Assembly (NCBI RefSeq): GCF_030296695.1
Contig: NZ_AP027737.1
Location: forward strand, 682,001 to 746,000
Reading direction: 5' to 3'
Source of the DNA: Agromyces mangrovi
Lineage (GTDB): Bacteria; Actinomycetota; Actinomycetes; Actinomycetales; Microbacteriaceae
Length of the DNA: 64,000 bases
The position numbers were made by a program, and so were the translations under genes. This document shows, in pieces, positions 45,890 through 54,465 of the stretch; position 1 is the first letter of the stretch, and every line of letters starts with the position of its first letter. The notes under the pieces were generated by a model, which had not been told where the DNA came from, did no database searches, and saw nothing but the letters and a program-made list of their open reading frames with translations.

Positions 45890-47038
45890 GTGAGCACCGT
45901 CATCCACTCCGCCCGCCGCGCCGGATCGGGCGACGTCGTCGTCGACGCCTGGGTGCGCTTCGACGACGGCCTCGTCACCGCAACGGGCCGCGGCGACGGC
46001 TGGCGCGAGGCCGCCGACGAGCAGACCTCGGTGACGGATGCCGCGGGGCACTGGCTCGTACCCGGCTTCGTCGACATCCACTGCCACGGCGCCGGCGGCG
46101 CTTCCGTCGACGACGGCCCCGAGGGCATCCGGGCCGCGTTCGCCGTGCACCGGCGCCACGGCGCGACCCGCAGCGTGGCCTCGCTCGTCACCGCGCCCCT
46201 CGACGACCTCGTCGCGCGCGTGGGCGTCGTCCGCGACGCCGCGCGCACCGACCCGCGCGTGCTCGGCAGCCACCTCGAGGGCCCGTTCCTGGCACCCGAG
46301 TACCGCGGCGCGCACGACCCGGCCTCGCTCGTCGCTCCGGATGCCGCCGCCGTCGAGCGCCTGCTCGATGCCGGCGACGGCACCCTCCGCATGGTCACGC
46401 TCGCCCCCGAGCTGCCGGGCGCGTTCGACGCCGTGCGGCGCTTCGTCGAGGCCGACGTGACCGTCGCCGTCGGGCACACCGCGGCCACCTTCGACGAGGC
46501 GCTCGCCGCGTTCGACGCGGGCGCGAGCGTGCTCACGCACGCGTTCAACGCCATGCCCGGCGTGCACCACCGGGCACCGGGCCCCATCGCGGCCGCCATG
46601 CGCGAGTCGCACGTGACCCTCGAGATCGTCAACGACGGCGTGCACGTGCACCCCGAGGTCGTGCGGCTGGCGTTCCTCGGCGCGCCCGGCAGGGTCGCGC
46701 TCGTGACCGACGCGATGTCGGCCACGGGCATCGGCGACGGCGAGACGACGCTCGGCGGCCTCGAGGTCGACGTGACCGACGGCGTCGCGCGCCTGCGCTC
46801 CAACGGCTCGATCGCCGGCTCCACCCTCACGCTCGACGAGGCCGTCCGCCGCACCGTGCTCGACTGCCGGATCGACCCCGTGCAGGCGATCGACGCGGCG
46901 ACCGTCGCCCCCGCGGCGGCGATCGGCCGGGCGGTCGACCTGGGGCGCTTGGAACCGGGCTGCGCGGCCGACGCCGTGCTGCTCGATGACGCGCTGCGCG
47001 TCGTGCAGGTGGTCAGCGCGGGGCATCCGCTCGACTGA
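45890..47038 (+). CDS. nagA: N-acetylglucosamine-6-phosphate deacetylase
   Basis: 382 aa amidohydrolase. Metal site FVDIHCHGAGG, then HLEGPF, AVGHTAATFDEA and THAFNAM; catalytic Asp in LVTDAMSATG. Makes glucosamine-6-phosphate, the substrate of NagB encoded at 57.7 kb. GTG 45890 is chosen. Confidence 0.95.
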   Translation: MSTVIHSARRAGSGDVVVDAWVRFDDGLVTATGRGDGWREAADEQTSVTDAAGHWLVPGFVDIHCHGAGGASVDDGPEGIRAAFAVHRRHGATRSVASLVTAPLDDLVARVGVVRDAARTDPRVLGSHLEGPFLAPEYRGAHDPASLVAPDAAAVERLLDAGDGTLRMVTLAPELPGAFDAVRRFVEADVTVAVGHTAATFDEALAAFDAGASVLTHAFNAMPGVHHRAPGPIAAAMRESHVTLEIVNDGVHVHPEVVRLAFLGAPGRVALVTDAMSATGIGDGETTLGGLEVDVTDGVARLRSNGSIAGSTLTLDEAVRRTVLDCRIDPVQAIDAATVAPAAAIGRAVDLGRLEPGCAADAVLLDDALRVVQVVSAGHPLD

Positions 47039-47234
47039 CCCCGCGAGCGGTGACGGGAGGGGCCCGGAGGCGTGTTCCCCATCGCCCCCGGACCCGGCCC
47101 GTCGGATCCGCTCCCCACAGCGGAAACACGCGCTCCCCCCGAGCGGGCCGCGTGCGCCCCTCACCCGAAGAGATGCGCTGGCGCGCGTTTCATGACGCGA
47201 CTGTCGCAAGCGGATTCGACGAATCTCTGGTGGA
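47039..47234 (+). other. Intergenic region before the sigma-factor gene
   Basis: No gene supported. A small palindrome GATTC-GAC-GAATC at 47213-47225 lies 10 nt before ATG 47235 and could be an operator. Confidence 0.3.
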
Positions 47235-48833
47235 ATGGCTGGTACCCGACCCCGCCCGATTCCCCGACCCCGATACCCGAGAGCGCCGCGTGAGCCCCTG
47301 ATCCCCGCACGCTCGCCGCAGAAGCAGAGCGACGCACGGCTGGTCGAGCGCGCCCGCGAGGGCGACACGGACGCGTTCGGGGAGCTCTTCCGCCGCCACG
47401 CCGCGGCCGGGGTGACGGTCGCGCGCTCGTTCAGCTCGCTCGACGCCGAGGACCTCGTCGCCGAGTCGTTCGCCCGCATCTACGACGCCGTGGTCGCGGG
47501 CGGCGGGCCGCGCGGCGCGTTCCGCCCCTACCTGTTCACCACGATCCGCAACACCGCCGCGAGCTGGGGCCGGCGCGACCACGAGCTGCCCGTCGACGAC
47601 CTCGACCAGCAGCCCGACCCCGCCACCGACGAGCACGCGGCGCTCAGCGCCCTCGACCGCGGGCTCACCGCGCGCGCGTTCCGCTCGCTGCCCACGCGCT
47701 GGCAGGAGGTGCTCTGGTACTGCGAGGTCGAGCAGATGGCGCCGCGCGAGGTCGCACCGCTGCTCGGCATGTCGGCGAACGCGACCGCGGCACTCGCCTA
47801 CCGGGCTCGCGAGGGCCTGCGCCAGGCGTGGATCCGCGTGCACCTGCAGGACACCGACCCCGACACCGACTGCGGCTGGACCATCGAGCGGCTCGGCAGC
47901 TATGCGCGCGGCAAGCTCGGCTCGCGCGAGGTCGACCGGGTCGACGACCACCTCGAGGAGTGCGCGCGCTGCACGATCGTCGCGGTCGAGGCGCACGAGG
48001 TCGGCTCGCGGCTCGCGATGGTGCTGCTGCCGCTCAGCGCGGGCGTCACGGGCGCCACGGCGTACGCCGGCTGGCTGCACGCCGGCGCGCCCGCGACGGT
48101 CGTCGCGATGGGGGCCGGCGGCGCAGCCGTGGGCGGCGCGAACGGCGGCGGTGCGTCGGGCGGCTCGGGCATGTCGGCCGGGGCCATCACGGGTGCCGCC
48201 ATCGGCACGGCGGCGGTCGCGGCGACCGTGGTCGCGGCGGTCGCGCTGGGCCCTGCGCTGGTGGGCGAGACGGATGCCTCCGAAGCGGCGCCCGCCGCAG
48301 CCGTGGCGGCCGCCGGGGTCGGCGCGGACGACGACGCGAGCGACGGCGACTCCGCGCCGGGACCGGGACCGATCGAGGAGCTGGTCGAGGCGACGCCGGA
48401 CGCGAGCGACCCGCGCGCGACCGAGGAGCCCGAGGCGACTGAGGAACCCGTGTCGGAGCGGCGGTCGGAAGCCCCGCCCGCCGCAGGCGCCCCGTCGCCC
48501 GAAGCACCCGCCGAGGAGACGCCCGACGCGATCGCGCCGCCACCGCCGCCACCGCCGGTCGAGGCCGACGACCCGGCCGAGGACGTGCCCGCGTCGGACG
48601 TGCCCACCGTCTCGGTGCAGCTCGCGGGCGGCGTCGTGCACGACCTCGTGCTGAGCGGAACGCCCGGCGCGACCGTCGCGGTGCTGGTCGACGGCCGCAT
48701 CGCACGCCTGCTCGTGCTCGACGCCGACGGCACGAGCGAGGTCATCCCGCACTGGATCGTCGGGCCCCGTGCCGAGCTGTCGGTCGCCTACCTGGTCGAC
48801 GGGGTGCTCGGCACCGTGCTGCCGCTCGGCTGA
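47235..48833 (+). CDS. Sigma-70 (ECF-type) factor fused to zinc-finger and membrane extension
   Basis: 532 aa. Region 2 (RLVERAREGDTDAFGELFRRH, then DAEDLVAESFARIYDAV) and region 4 (LPTRWQEVLWYCEVEQM, then APLLGMSANATAALAYRAREGL). After about residue 200 comes an anti-sigma-like zinc-finger HLEECARC, hydrophobic Ala-rich segments (about 255-345, including AAIGTAAVAATVVAAVALGPAL), an acidic Pro/Glu-rich linker, and a C-terminal beta-rich domain that should lie outside the cell. It resembles a sigma factor carrying its own tethered anti-sigma. The start is uncertain. Confidence 0.82.
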   Translation: MAGTRPRPIPRPRYPRAPREPLIPARSPQKQSDARLVERAREGDTDAFGELFRRHAAAGVTVARSFSSLDAEDLVAESFARIYDAVVAGGGPRGAFRPYLFTTIRNTAASWGRRDHELPVDDLDQQPDPATDEHAALSALDRGLTARAFRSLPTRWQEVLWYCEVEQMAPREVAPLLGMSANATAALAYRAREGLRQAWIRVHLQDTDPDTDCGWTIERLGSYARGKLGSREVDRVDDHLEECARCTIVAVEAHEVGSRLAMVLLPLSAGVTGATAYAGWLHAGAPATVVAMGAGGAAVGGANGGGASGGSGMSAGAITGAAIGTAAVAATVVAAVALGPALVGETDASEAAPAAAVAAAGVGADDDASDGDSAPGPGPIEELVEATPDASDPRATEEPEATEEPVSERRSEAPPAAGAPSPEAPAEETPDAIAPPPPPPPVEADDPAEDVPASDVPTVSVQLAGGVVHDLVLSGTPGATVAVLVDGRIARLLVLDADGTSEVIPHWIVGPRAELSVAYLVDGVLGTVLPLG

Positions 48834-50073
48834 GCCCCGACGGGTCGGTCGTCGCCGCCGCGACGCGCCCGCAGCACCGGCGCGAGCACCGCGCCGATCG
48901 CGCCGACCAGCACGATCGCGAACGCGAACGGCAGCGCCGCCACGCCCAAGCCGCCGTAGAGCAGCGCGCCCACCATGGCGCCGCCGCCGATGCCGACGTT
49001 GAACGCGGTCGTGTAGAACGCGCTCGCGACGTCGCGGATGCGCGGCGACGCACTCTGCAGCAACCGGGTCTGCAGCAGCGGCGGGATCGCCCCGAACGCG
49101 ATGCCCCAGAGCGCGAACGCGGCCAGCGAGAGCACGATCGAGCCCTGCGCCAGCACGATGCCCACGACCGCCACGGCGGCGACCGCCATGGCGCCGACGA
49201 GCCCCGACGTGGGGCGGCGGCCGAGCACCGAGCCGGCCAGCACGAGCCCCACGGCGCCGGCGATGCCGTACACGAACAGCAGCGGACCGACGGCGGCCGA
49301 GCGCACGCCGACGACGTCGGTCAGCAGCGGCGCGACGTAGGTGTAGACCGCGTACTGGCCGGTCATGGTCAGCGCGGTCACGATGCACACCGCGACGATG
49401 GCCGGCACGGTCGCGTCACGCAGGGCCGGGCGCCGCTCGGCGGCATCCGGCGCCTCGGGCGCAGCCTCGGCGGCCGGGCCGTCCGCCGCTGGCAGCACCG
49501 CCCGCACGAGCAGGGCGCCCACGGCCGTCAGCAGGCCGAGCAGCAGGAACGCGGTGCGCCAGCCGGCCGCCTGGCCAAGCGTGGTCGCGAGCGGCACGCC
49601 GAACACCAGCGCGAGCGTGCCGCCGCCGAGCACGACCGCGACGGCGCGACCGACGAGTTCGCGCGGCACGAGCCGGGCGGCGTACGCGGCGACGAGCGCC
49701 CAGAACACGCCGTGCGCGAGGCCGCCCACGACGCGCGAGGCGACGACCCACGCGTAGTCGGGCGAGATCGCGGTCAGGAACTGGGCCGTCGCGAGCACGG
49801 CGAGCGCGATCACGAGCAGGCGCCGGCGGCCCATGCGCTGGGTGAGCGCGGTCAGCGGCGCGCTGGTCGCGACGACCGTGAAGGCGAACACGGTGACGAG
49901 CAGCCCGATGGCGGGCTCGCCGACGCGCAGGTCGGCGCTCATCTCGGGCAGGAGGCCGGCCGGCAGCATCTCGCCGGTGACGGAGAGGAAGACCGCGGCG
50001 CCGAGCACGGCGAGCGGGGTCCAGGGAAGGCGCGCGAACGCGCGCGCACGGATACGGATTCGGTGGCAGTCAT
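48788..50073 (-). CDS. MFS transporter (drug/sugar efflux type), one frameshift near the start
   Basis: About 428 aa, twelve membrane helices, AraJ/Cmr-like DHA1 family: GEMLPAGLLPEMSADLRVG, RMGRRRLLVIALAVL, RVVGGLAHGVFWALVAAYAARLVP. ATG 50073 reads MTATESVSVRAR; one base is missing in the CG-repeat near 50040-50047, after which AFARLPWTPLAVLG follows. The 3-prime end overlaps the sigma-factor gene by 46 bp. Substrate unknown. Confidence 0.87.
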
Positions 50074-50198
50074 GGTGCAGCTGTCCCGACGGCGTTCCCC
50101 GCCTGCGGCATGTCCACGCGGGCGGGTCGACTACGCGCTGTTGTGCGCGCCCAGGGCCGACGGAGACCGACGACCGCAGACGAGTGTACCCGATGTCA

Positions 50199-50204
50199 TA
50201 TCCT
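50199..50204 (+). promoter_or_regulatory. -10 element (TATCCT) for leaderless purU mRNA
   Basis: TATCCT, 6 nt, GTG 50211; conflicts with the alternative in-frame ATG 50193, which lies upstream of the element. Confidence 0.45.
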
Positions 50205-50210
50205 TGCCGG

Positions 50211-51086
50211 GTGAACAGCGCTCCCGAGGCATCCGAACACCTGCACCACTGGATCCTCTCCTTCGTGTGCACCGACGGTCCGGGCATCGTGCACGCGGTG
50301 AGCGGGGCGATCGTCGCCGCGCGCGGCAACATCACCGAGAGCCAGCAGTTCGCGAGCCTCGACACCGGCCGCTTCTTCATGCGGCTGCAGGTCGAGTCGC
50401 CCGCGGGTCGCGAGGAGTTCGCCGACGCACTCGCGCCGGTCGTCGAGCGGTTCGACATGGAGTGGCGCCTCGACCGGGTCGGCCGCCCCTCGCGCACGCT
50501 CGTGCTCGCCTCGACCGCGGGCCACTGCGTGAACGACCTGCTGTTCCGCCAGCGGGCAGGCCAGCTGCCCGTCGAGATCCCGCTCGTGCTGTCGAACCAC
50601 GGCACCCTGCGCGACCTCGTCGACTTCTACGGCGTGCCGTTCGAGGCGCTCCCGGTGACGGATGCCGCGTCGAAGGCCGCGTTCGAGCAGCGCGTGCTCG
50701 ACGCGGTCGATGAGCACGACATCGAGCTCGTCGTGCTCGCGCGGTACATGCAGATCCTCTCCCCCGAGCTGTGCGCCGCGCTCGAGGGCCGCTGCATCAA
50801 CATCCACCACTCGTTCCTGCCCGGCTTCAAGGGCGCGAACCCCTACCGCCAGGCGCACGCCCGCGGCGTGAAGCTCATCGGCGCGACGGCGCACTTCGTC
50901 ACGAGCGACCTCGACGAGGGCCCGATCATCGAGCAGAACGTCGTGCGCGTCGACCACAGCCGCACGCCCGCCGAGCTCGTCGCGATCGGCCAGGACGAGG
51001 AGAGCCGCACGCTCACGCAGGCCGTGAAGTGGTTCGCCGAGCACCGCGTGCTGCTCGACGGCGCCCGCACGATCATCTTCCGCTGA
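50211..51086 (+). CDS. purU: Formyltetrahydrofolate deformylase PurU
   Basis: 291 aa. Hydrolyses 10-formyl-THF to THF and formate. N-terminal ACT domain (ILSFVCTDGPGIVHAVSGAI) and C-terminal formyltransferase fold with the catalytic Asn-His-Asp: NIHHSFLPGFKGANPY, then GATAHFVTSDLDEGPI. Balances the one-carbon pool with glyA-folD at 42-44 kb. Confidence 0.95.
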   Translation: MNSAPEASEHLHHWILSFVCTDGPGIVHAVSGAIVAARGNITESQQFASLDTGRFFMRLQVESPAGREEFADALAPVVERFDMEWRLDRVGRPSRTLVLASTAGHCVNDLLFRQRAGQLPVEIPLVLSNHGTLRDLVDFYGVPFEALPVTDAASKAAFEQRVLDAVDEHDIELVVLARYMQILSPELCAALEGRCINIHHSFLPGFKGANPYRQAHARGVKLIGATAHFVTSDLDEGPIIEQNVVRVDHSRTPAELVAIGQDEESRTLTQAVKWFAEHRVLLDGARTIIFR

Positions 51087-51091
51087 GCACG

Positions 51092-51097
51092 TAGAAT
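51092..51097 (+). promoter_or_regulatory. -10 element (TAGAAT) before the YrdB gene
   Basis: TAGAAT, 6 nt, GTG 51104. Confidence 0.5.
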
Positions 51098-51103
51098 CGT
51101 GCG

Positions 51104-51462
51104 GTGAGCGAGACCCCGACACCCCCGCGATCGGCCCGAACGACATCCTCCGCTTCTTCCTCGAGCTGTTCGCGTTCGTGTCGCTCGGCATCTGGGGGTT
51201 CCTCGCCTGGCCGTTGCCGTGGCCGGGCGTGCTCATCGGCATCGGTGCCCCTGCGCTCGCGATCCTGGCCTGGGCGCTGTTCGTCTCGCCCAAGGCCGTG
51301 ATCCGCGTCGACGCGTTCGGGCGCGCGCTGGTCGAGCTCGCCGTCATGCTCTCGGCCGCCTTCGCGTGGTGGGGCCTCGGGCAGCCGATCGTCGCGGTCG
51401 TGTTCACGGTCGTGGCGACGGTCAGCGGCATCCTGCACGGGCGCAGCCAGCTGCCGCGCTGA
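51104..51462 (+). CDS. YrdB-like (DUF2568) small membrane protein, one frameshift
   Basis: About 119 aa once repaired, four membrane helices: ELFAFVSLGIWGFLAW, GIGAPALAILAWALFVSP, LVELAVMLSAAFAWWGLG and VVFTVVATVSGIL. From GTG 51104 the frame starts VSETPTP; one base is missing in the C run 51122-51126, then AIGPNDILRFFLELF. Function unknown. Confidence 0.82.
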
Positions 51463-51525
51463 GCGGGCCGGCCCGTCGGCGCCGGACGCATGGTCCGGGG
51501 TAACCCGCGCGAAACGGCTGCGGCG

Positions 51526-51531
51526 TAGCAT
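51526..51531 (+). promoter_or_regulatory. -10 element (TAGCAT) before the oxygenase gene
   Basis: TAGCAT, 7 nt, ATG 51539. A GGAG ribosome-like stretch lies in the 7 nt, so either mode of initiation is possible. Confidence 0.4.
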
Positions 51532-51538
51532 CCGGAGC

Positions 51539-52588
51539 ATGTCCTTCTCCGTTCCGGTCGTCGACATCACTCCCTACGTCGTCGGCGGCGACGACGAGGC
51601 CCGCGCCGAGGTGGCCCGCGCGGTGGACCGGGCCTGCAGCGAGGTCGGGTTCATCCAGGTGCTCGGCCATGGCGTCCCCGAGCCGGTCACCGACGGCCTC
51701 GCGGGTGCGATGGACGAGTTCTTCGCGCTCGCCATGGACGCCAAGCGCGCCTACCGCACGCCCGCCGGCATCAACCGCGGCTACGCGCCGCCCAAGACCG
51801 AGTCGCTGAGCCTCAGCCTCGGCGTCGAGAGCGCGAATCGCATGAACGACTTCTTCGAGGCGTTCAACGTGGGGCTCGCAGCGAGCGACTTCCCCGGCGT
51901 CGAGGTCGACCCGGTGCACTACGCCGAGAACACCTGGCCCGACGCGGATGCCCCGGGGTTCCGTGCCCCGGTCGAGGCGTACTTCGCCGAGGCGGGCCGC
52001 GTCGCGCGCACCATGACCCGCATCTTCGCCGACGCGCTCGGCGTCGACCACGCGGTGTTCGCCACGCGCACCGACCACTCGCTCGACGTGCTGCGCATGA
52101 ACAACTACGCGCTGCCTGCCGGCACCGACGTGCGCCTCGACGGCGACCTCACCGGCATGGGCGAGCACACCGACTACGGCATCGTGACCGTGCTCTGGGC
52201 CGACCGCGTGCGCGGCCTGCAGGTGCTCGGCACCGACGGCGGCTGGCACGACGTCTCCCCCGACCCCGGGGCGCTGCTCATCAACCTCGGCGACCTCACG
52301 GCGCGCTGGACCAACGAGCGCTGGATGTCGACGCTGCACCGCGTGAAGCCGCCGATCGTCGGCGGCACGATCGAGCGCCGGCGCAGCGCCGCGTACTTCC
52401 ACGACGGCAACGCCGACGCGCTGATCGAGGCGATCCCGACGACCGTGCCCGCGGGCGAGGAGCCGCTGTACCCGCCGATCACGGTCGGCGACCACATCGC
52501 GGCGAAGCTCGCGGGCTCGCGCGAGGGGCGACGCAACGCACCCGGGCGGGAGACCGCCCGGGTGCTCGCGGCGCGCGACGACGGCTGA
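51539..52588 (+). CDS. 2-oxoglutarate/Fe(II) oxygenase, isopenicillin N synthase-like
   Basis: 349 aa. N-terminal DIOX_N part (VPVVDITPYV, GFIQVLGHGVPE) and 2OG-FeII domain with iron ligands His and Asp in MGEHTDYGIVTVLW and the second His in MSTLHRVKPP; the RRSAAYFHDGN segment carries the 2-oxoglutarate-binding Arg. The substrate is not predictable; no biosynthetic cluster surrounds it. Confidence 0.92.
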   Translation: MSFSVPVVDITPYVVGGDDEARAEVARAVDRACSEVGFIQVLGHGVPEPVTDGLAGAMDEFFALAMDAKRAYRTPAGINRGYAPPKTESLSLSLGVESANRMNDFFEAFNVGLAASDFPGVEVDPVHYAENTWPDADAPGFRAPVEAYFAEAGRVARTMTRIFADALGVDHAVFATRTDHSLDVLRMNNYALPAGTDVRLDGDLTGMGEHTDYGIVTVLWADRVRGLQVLGTDGGWHDVSPDPGALLINLGDLTARWTNERWMSTLHRVKPPIVGGTIERRRSAAYFHDGNADALIEAIPTTVPAGEEPLYPPITVGDHIAAKLAGSREGRRNAPGRETARVLAARDDG

Positions 52589-52592
52589 GGCG

Positions 52593-53678
52593 CTACGCCC
52601 GGGCCGGCTCCGGTGCCGGCTCGGTCGCCGGGTCGTCCTCGTGTGCGGCCTCGGCGTCGGGCTCGGCGCCGCCCGCGGTGCGGAAGTGGCCGATCACCGA
52701 GAGCACCAGGCCGACGACCGCCCAGCCGGTGAGCACGAGCAGCGGGAAGGCCCAGTCGGCGCTCGGGAAGTAGTTCACGTCGCGCAGCAGCGTCGCGCCG
52801 GCGCCCGGCGGGAACCACTGGCCGACGTCGCCCCACGGCGCGGGGAGGAACTCCTTCGGCACCGCCGCAGACGAGATCGGATTCGCGACCAGGACCATCG
52901 TCAATGCGCCGAGGCCGAGTCCCGCCCGGCCGAGCAGCGCGGCCATGCCCGTGATGAAGGCCGAGATCGCGAGCAGCGTGAGGGCGATCGCACCGGCGTT
53001 CAGCCAGTAGTCACCCGGCAGCGAGCCGAACCATCCGCCGAGGATGCCCGCGAGCGCGAGGCCCGCACCCGCCGAGTACACGACGGCGGCGAGGATGCGA
53101 CGCATGGCGCCGATCACGACGAAGGCGATGGCGATGCCGCCGGCCATGCCGCCGAGCACGAGCGGGAACATCGCCGCCGCGAGCCCAGTACCGCGCGGGT
53201 CGGTGTCGGCGAGCGGCACCACGTCGGTGACGGCCACCTCGATCGTCGGCACGGTGTCGAGGCCCTGTGCCTGCGCCGCCGCGGCGGCTTGGGCGTTCGC
53301 CGCCTGCTGGAGCTGGGCGGCCGCGGCGCCGAGCAGCTGGGCGACCGCCGCGCTGGCCGCGGACGAGGTGAGCACCTCGGGCTGCTGGCCCAGAATGATC
53401 GCGCCGTAGACCTCGCGGGTCTCGATGGCCTCGACGGCTTCGTCCCGGCCGGCGACCTCGGTGAATGCGATCGCCCCGGGCTGCGCCTCGTCGAGCCCCT
53501 GCTCGATCTGGGCGACGGCCTCGGCGGGGCCGGCGATGGCGACCGGCAGGTCGCGCGGCTCGGACGTGATCGACGGCCACGAGAACGCGAGCACGATCAC
53601 CCCCACGACCGCGACGAGCGCCACCGAGAGCGCGAGCACGCGCGCGATCGGCGTGTGCGGGGTTCGGGTGTCGGACAT
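52593..53678 (-). CDS. YhgE/Pip-like membrane protein
   Basis: 361 aa. One N-terminal helix (LALSVALVAVVGVIVLAF), an extracellular segment of about 150 residues with an Ala/Gln-rich helix, then five or six helices resembling ABC-2 permeases. DUF3533/YhgE-type proteins look like this. ATG 53678 has a GGAG site upstream. Divergent from a TetR gene with palindromic operators between, so probably repressed by it. Transport substrate unknown. Confidence 0.8.
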   Translation of the reverse strand: MSDTRTPHTPIARVLALSVALVAVVGVIVLAFSWPSITSEPRDLPVAIAGPAEAVAQIEQGLDEAQPGAIAFTEVAGRDEAVEAIETREVYGAIILGQQPEVLTSSAASAAVAQLLGAAAAQLQQAANAQAAAAAQAQGLDTVPTIEVAVTDVVPLADTDPRGTGLAAAMFPLVLGGMAGGIAIAFVVIGAMRRILAAVVYSAGAGLALAGILGGWFGSLPGDYWLNAGAIALTLLAISAFITGMAALLGRAGLGLGALTMVLVANPISSAAVPKEFLPAPWGDVGQWFPPGAGATLLRDVNYFPSADWAFPLLVLTGWAVVGLVLSVIGHFRTAGGAEPDAEAAHEDDPATEPAPEPARA

Positions 53679-53738
53679 GACTCCTCCAGTGCTGGTGCGC
53701 ACGTCTCCGCCGATGCGGCGGCTGTGCGTGTGCTGTAA

Positions 53739-53752
53739 AACGAACATTCGTT
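53739..53752. promoter_or_regulatory. TetR-type operator 1 (AACGAA-CA-TTCGTT)
   Basis: A perfect inverted repeat in an AT-rich patch upstream of the YhgE-like gene. Confidence 0.65.
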
Positions 53753-53788
53753 CTTTATCATCGTGCGCCACTCGCCTACGCTTGTCAA

Positions 53789-53800
53789 GAACGGGCGTTC
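53789..53800. promoter_or_regulatory. TetR-type operator 2 (GAACG-GG-CGTTC)
   Basis: A second inverted repeat about 50 bp from operator 1 and nearer the tetR start. It shares the GAACG/CGTTC half-sites. Confidence 0.55.
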
Positions 53801-53836
53801 GGTTTCAGCGTCCGTTCCATTCACGCAGGGGGAACG

Positions 53837-54429
53837 ATGCCCAAGGTCACCGAGGCGTACCGCGAGGCCCGGCGCGACGAGATCGCCGCCGCGGCGCTCC
53901 GCTGCTTCGCCCGCAAGGGGTACGGCGGCACCTCGATGGCCGACATCATCGCCGAGTCCGGCCTCTCCGCCGGCGCGATCTACGGGCACTACGCGGGCAA
54001 GCGCGAGCTGTTCGTGGCGGTCACCGAACGCGTGCTCTCGGCGCGCCGCGACGACCTGGCCCGCGCCGAGGCCGGCGGGCACGTCCTCTCCCCGGCGAAA
54101 CCATCGCCACGCTCCTGCGCGGCATGATCTCCGAGCCGTTCGCGCCGCAGGTGATGATCCAGATGTGGTCGGAGGCCGCGATCGACGACGAACTGCGCTC
54201 CGTCGTCGAGGGCATCCTCGCGCTCGTGCGCATGACCGTGCGCGAGCACATCGCCGCGTGGGTGGCCGCCGAACCGGGTCGCGGCGGCGACGACCCCGAG
54301 CGCTACATCGACGGGCTCACGCCCATCGCGATGGGCCTCGCGCCCGGGTTCATGATCCAGCGCGCGCTGAGCGACGGGTTCGACGAGGAGGCGTACCTCG
54401 AGATGCTGCCCGAGGTGCTGCCCCACTGA
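53837..54429 (+). CDS. TetR-family repressor, one frameshift
   Basis: About 197 aa once repaired. N-terminal HTH: RRDEIAAAALRCFARKGYGGTSMADIIAE, GAIYGHYAGKRELF. One base is missing in CCCC 54090-54093; the ligand-binding domain resumes as GETIATLLRGMISEP. Divergent from the YhgE-like gene across two palindromes, so likely its repressor and its own. Confidence 0.88.
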
Positions 54430-54465
54430 ATCCGGCGGCCCCGGAGCATCCGCTCGCCCGCCCTG

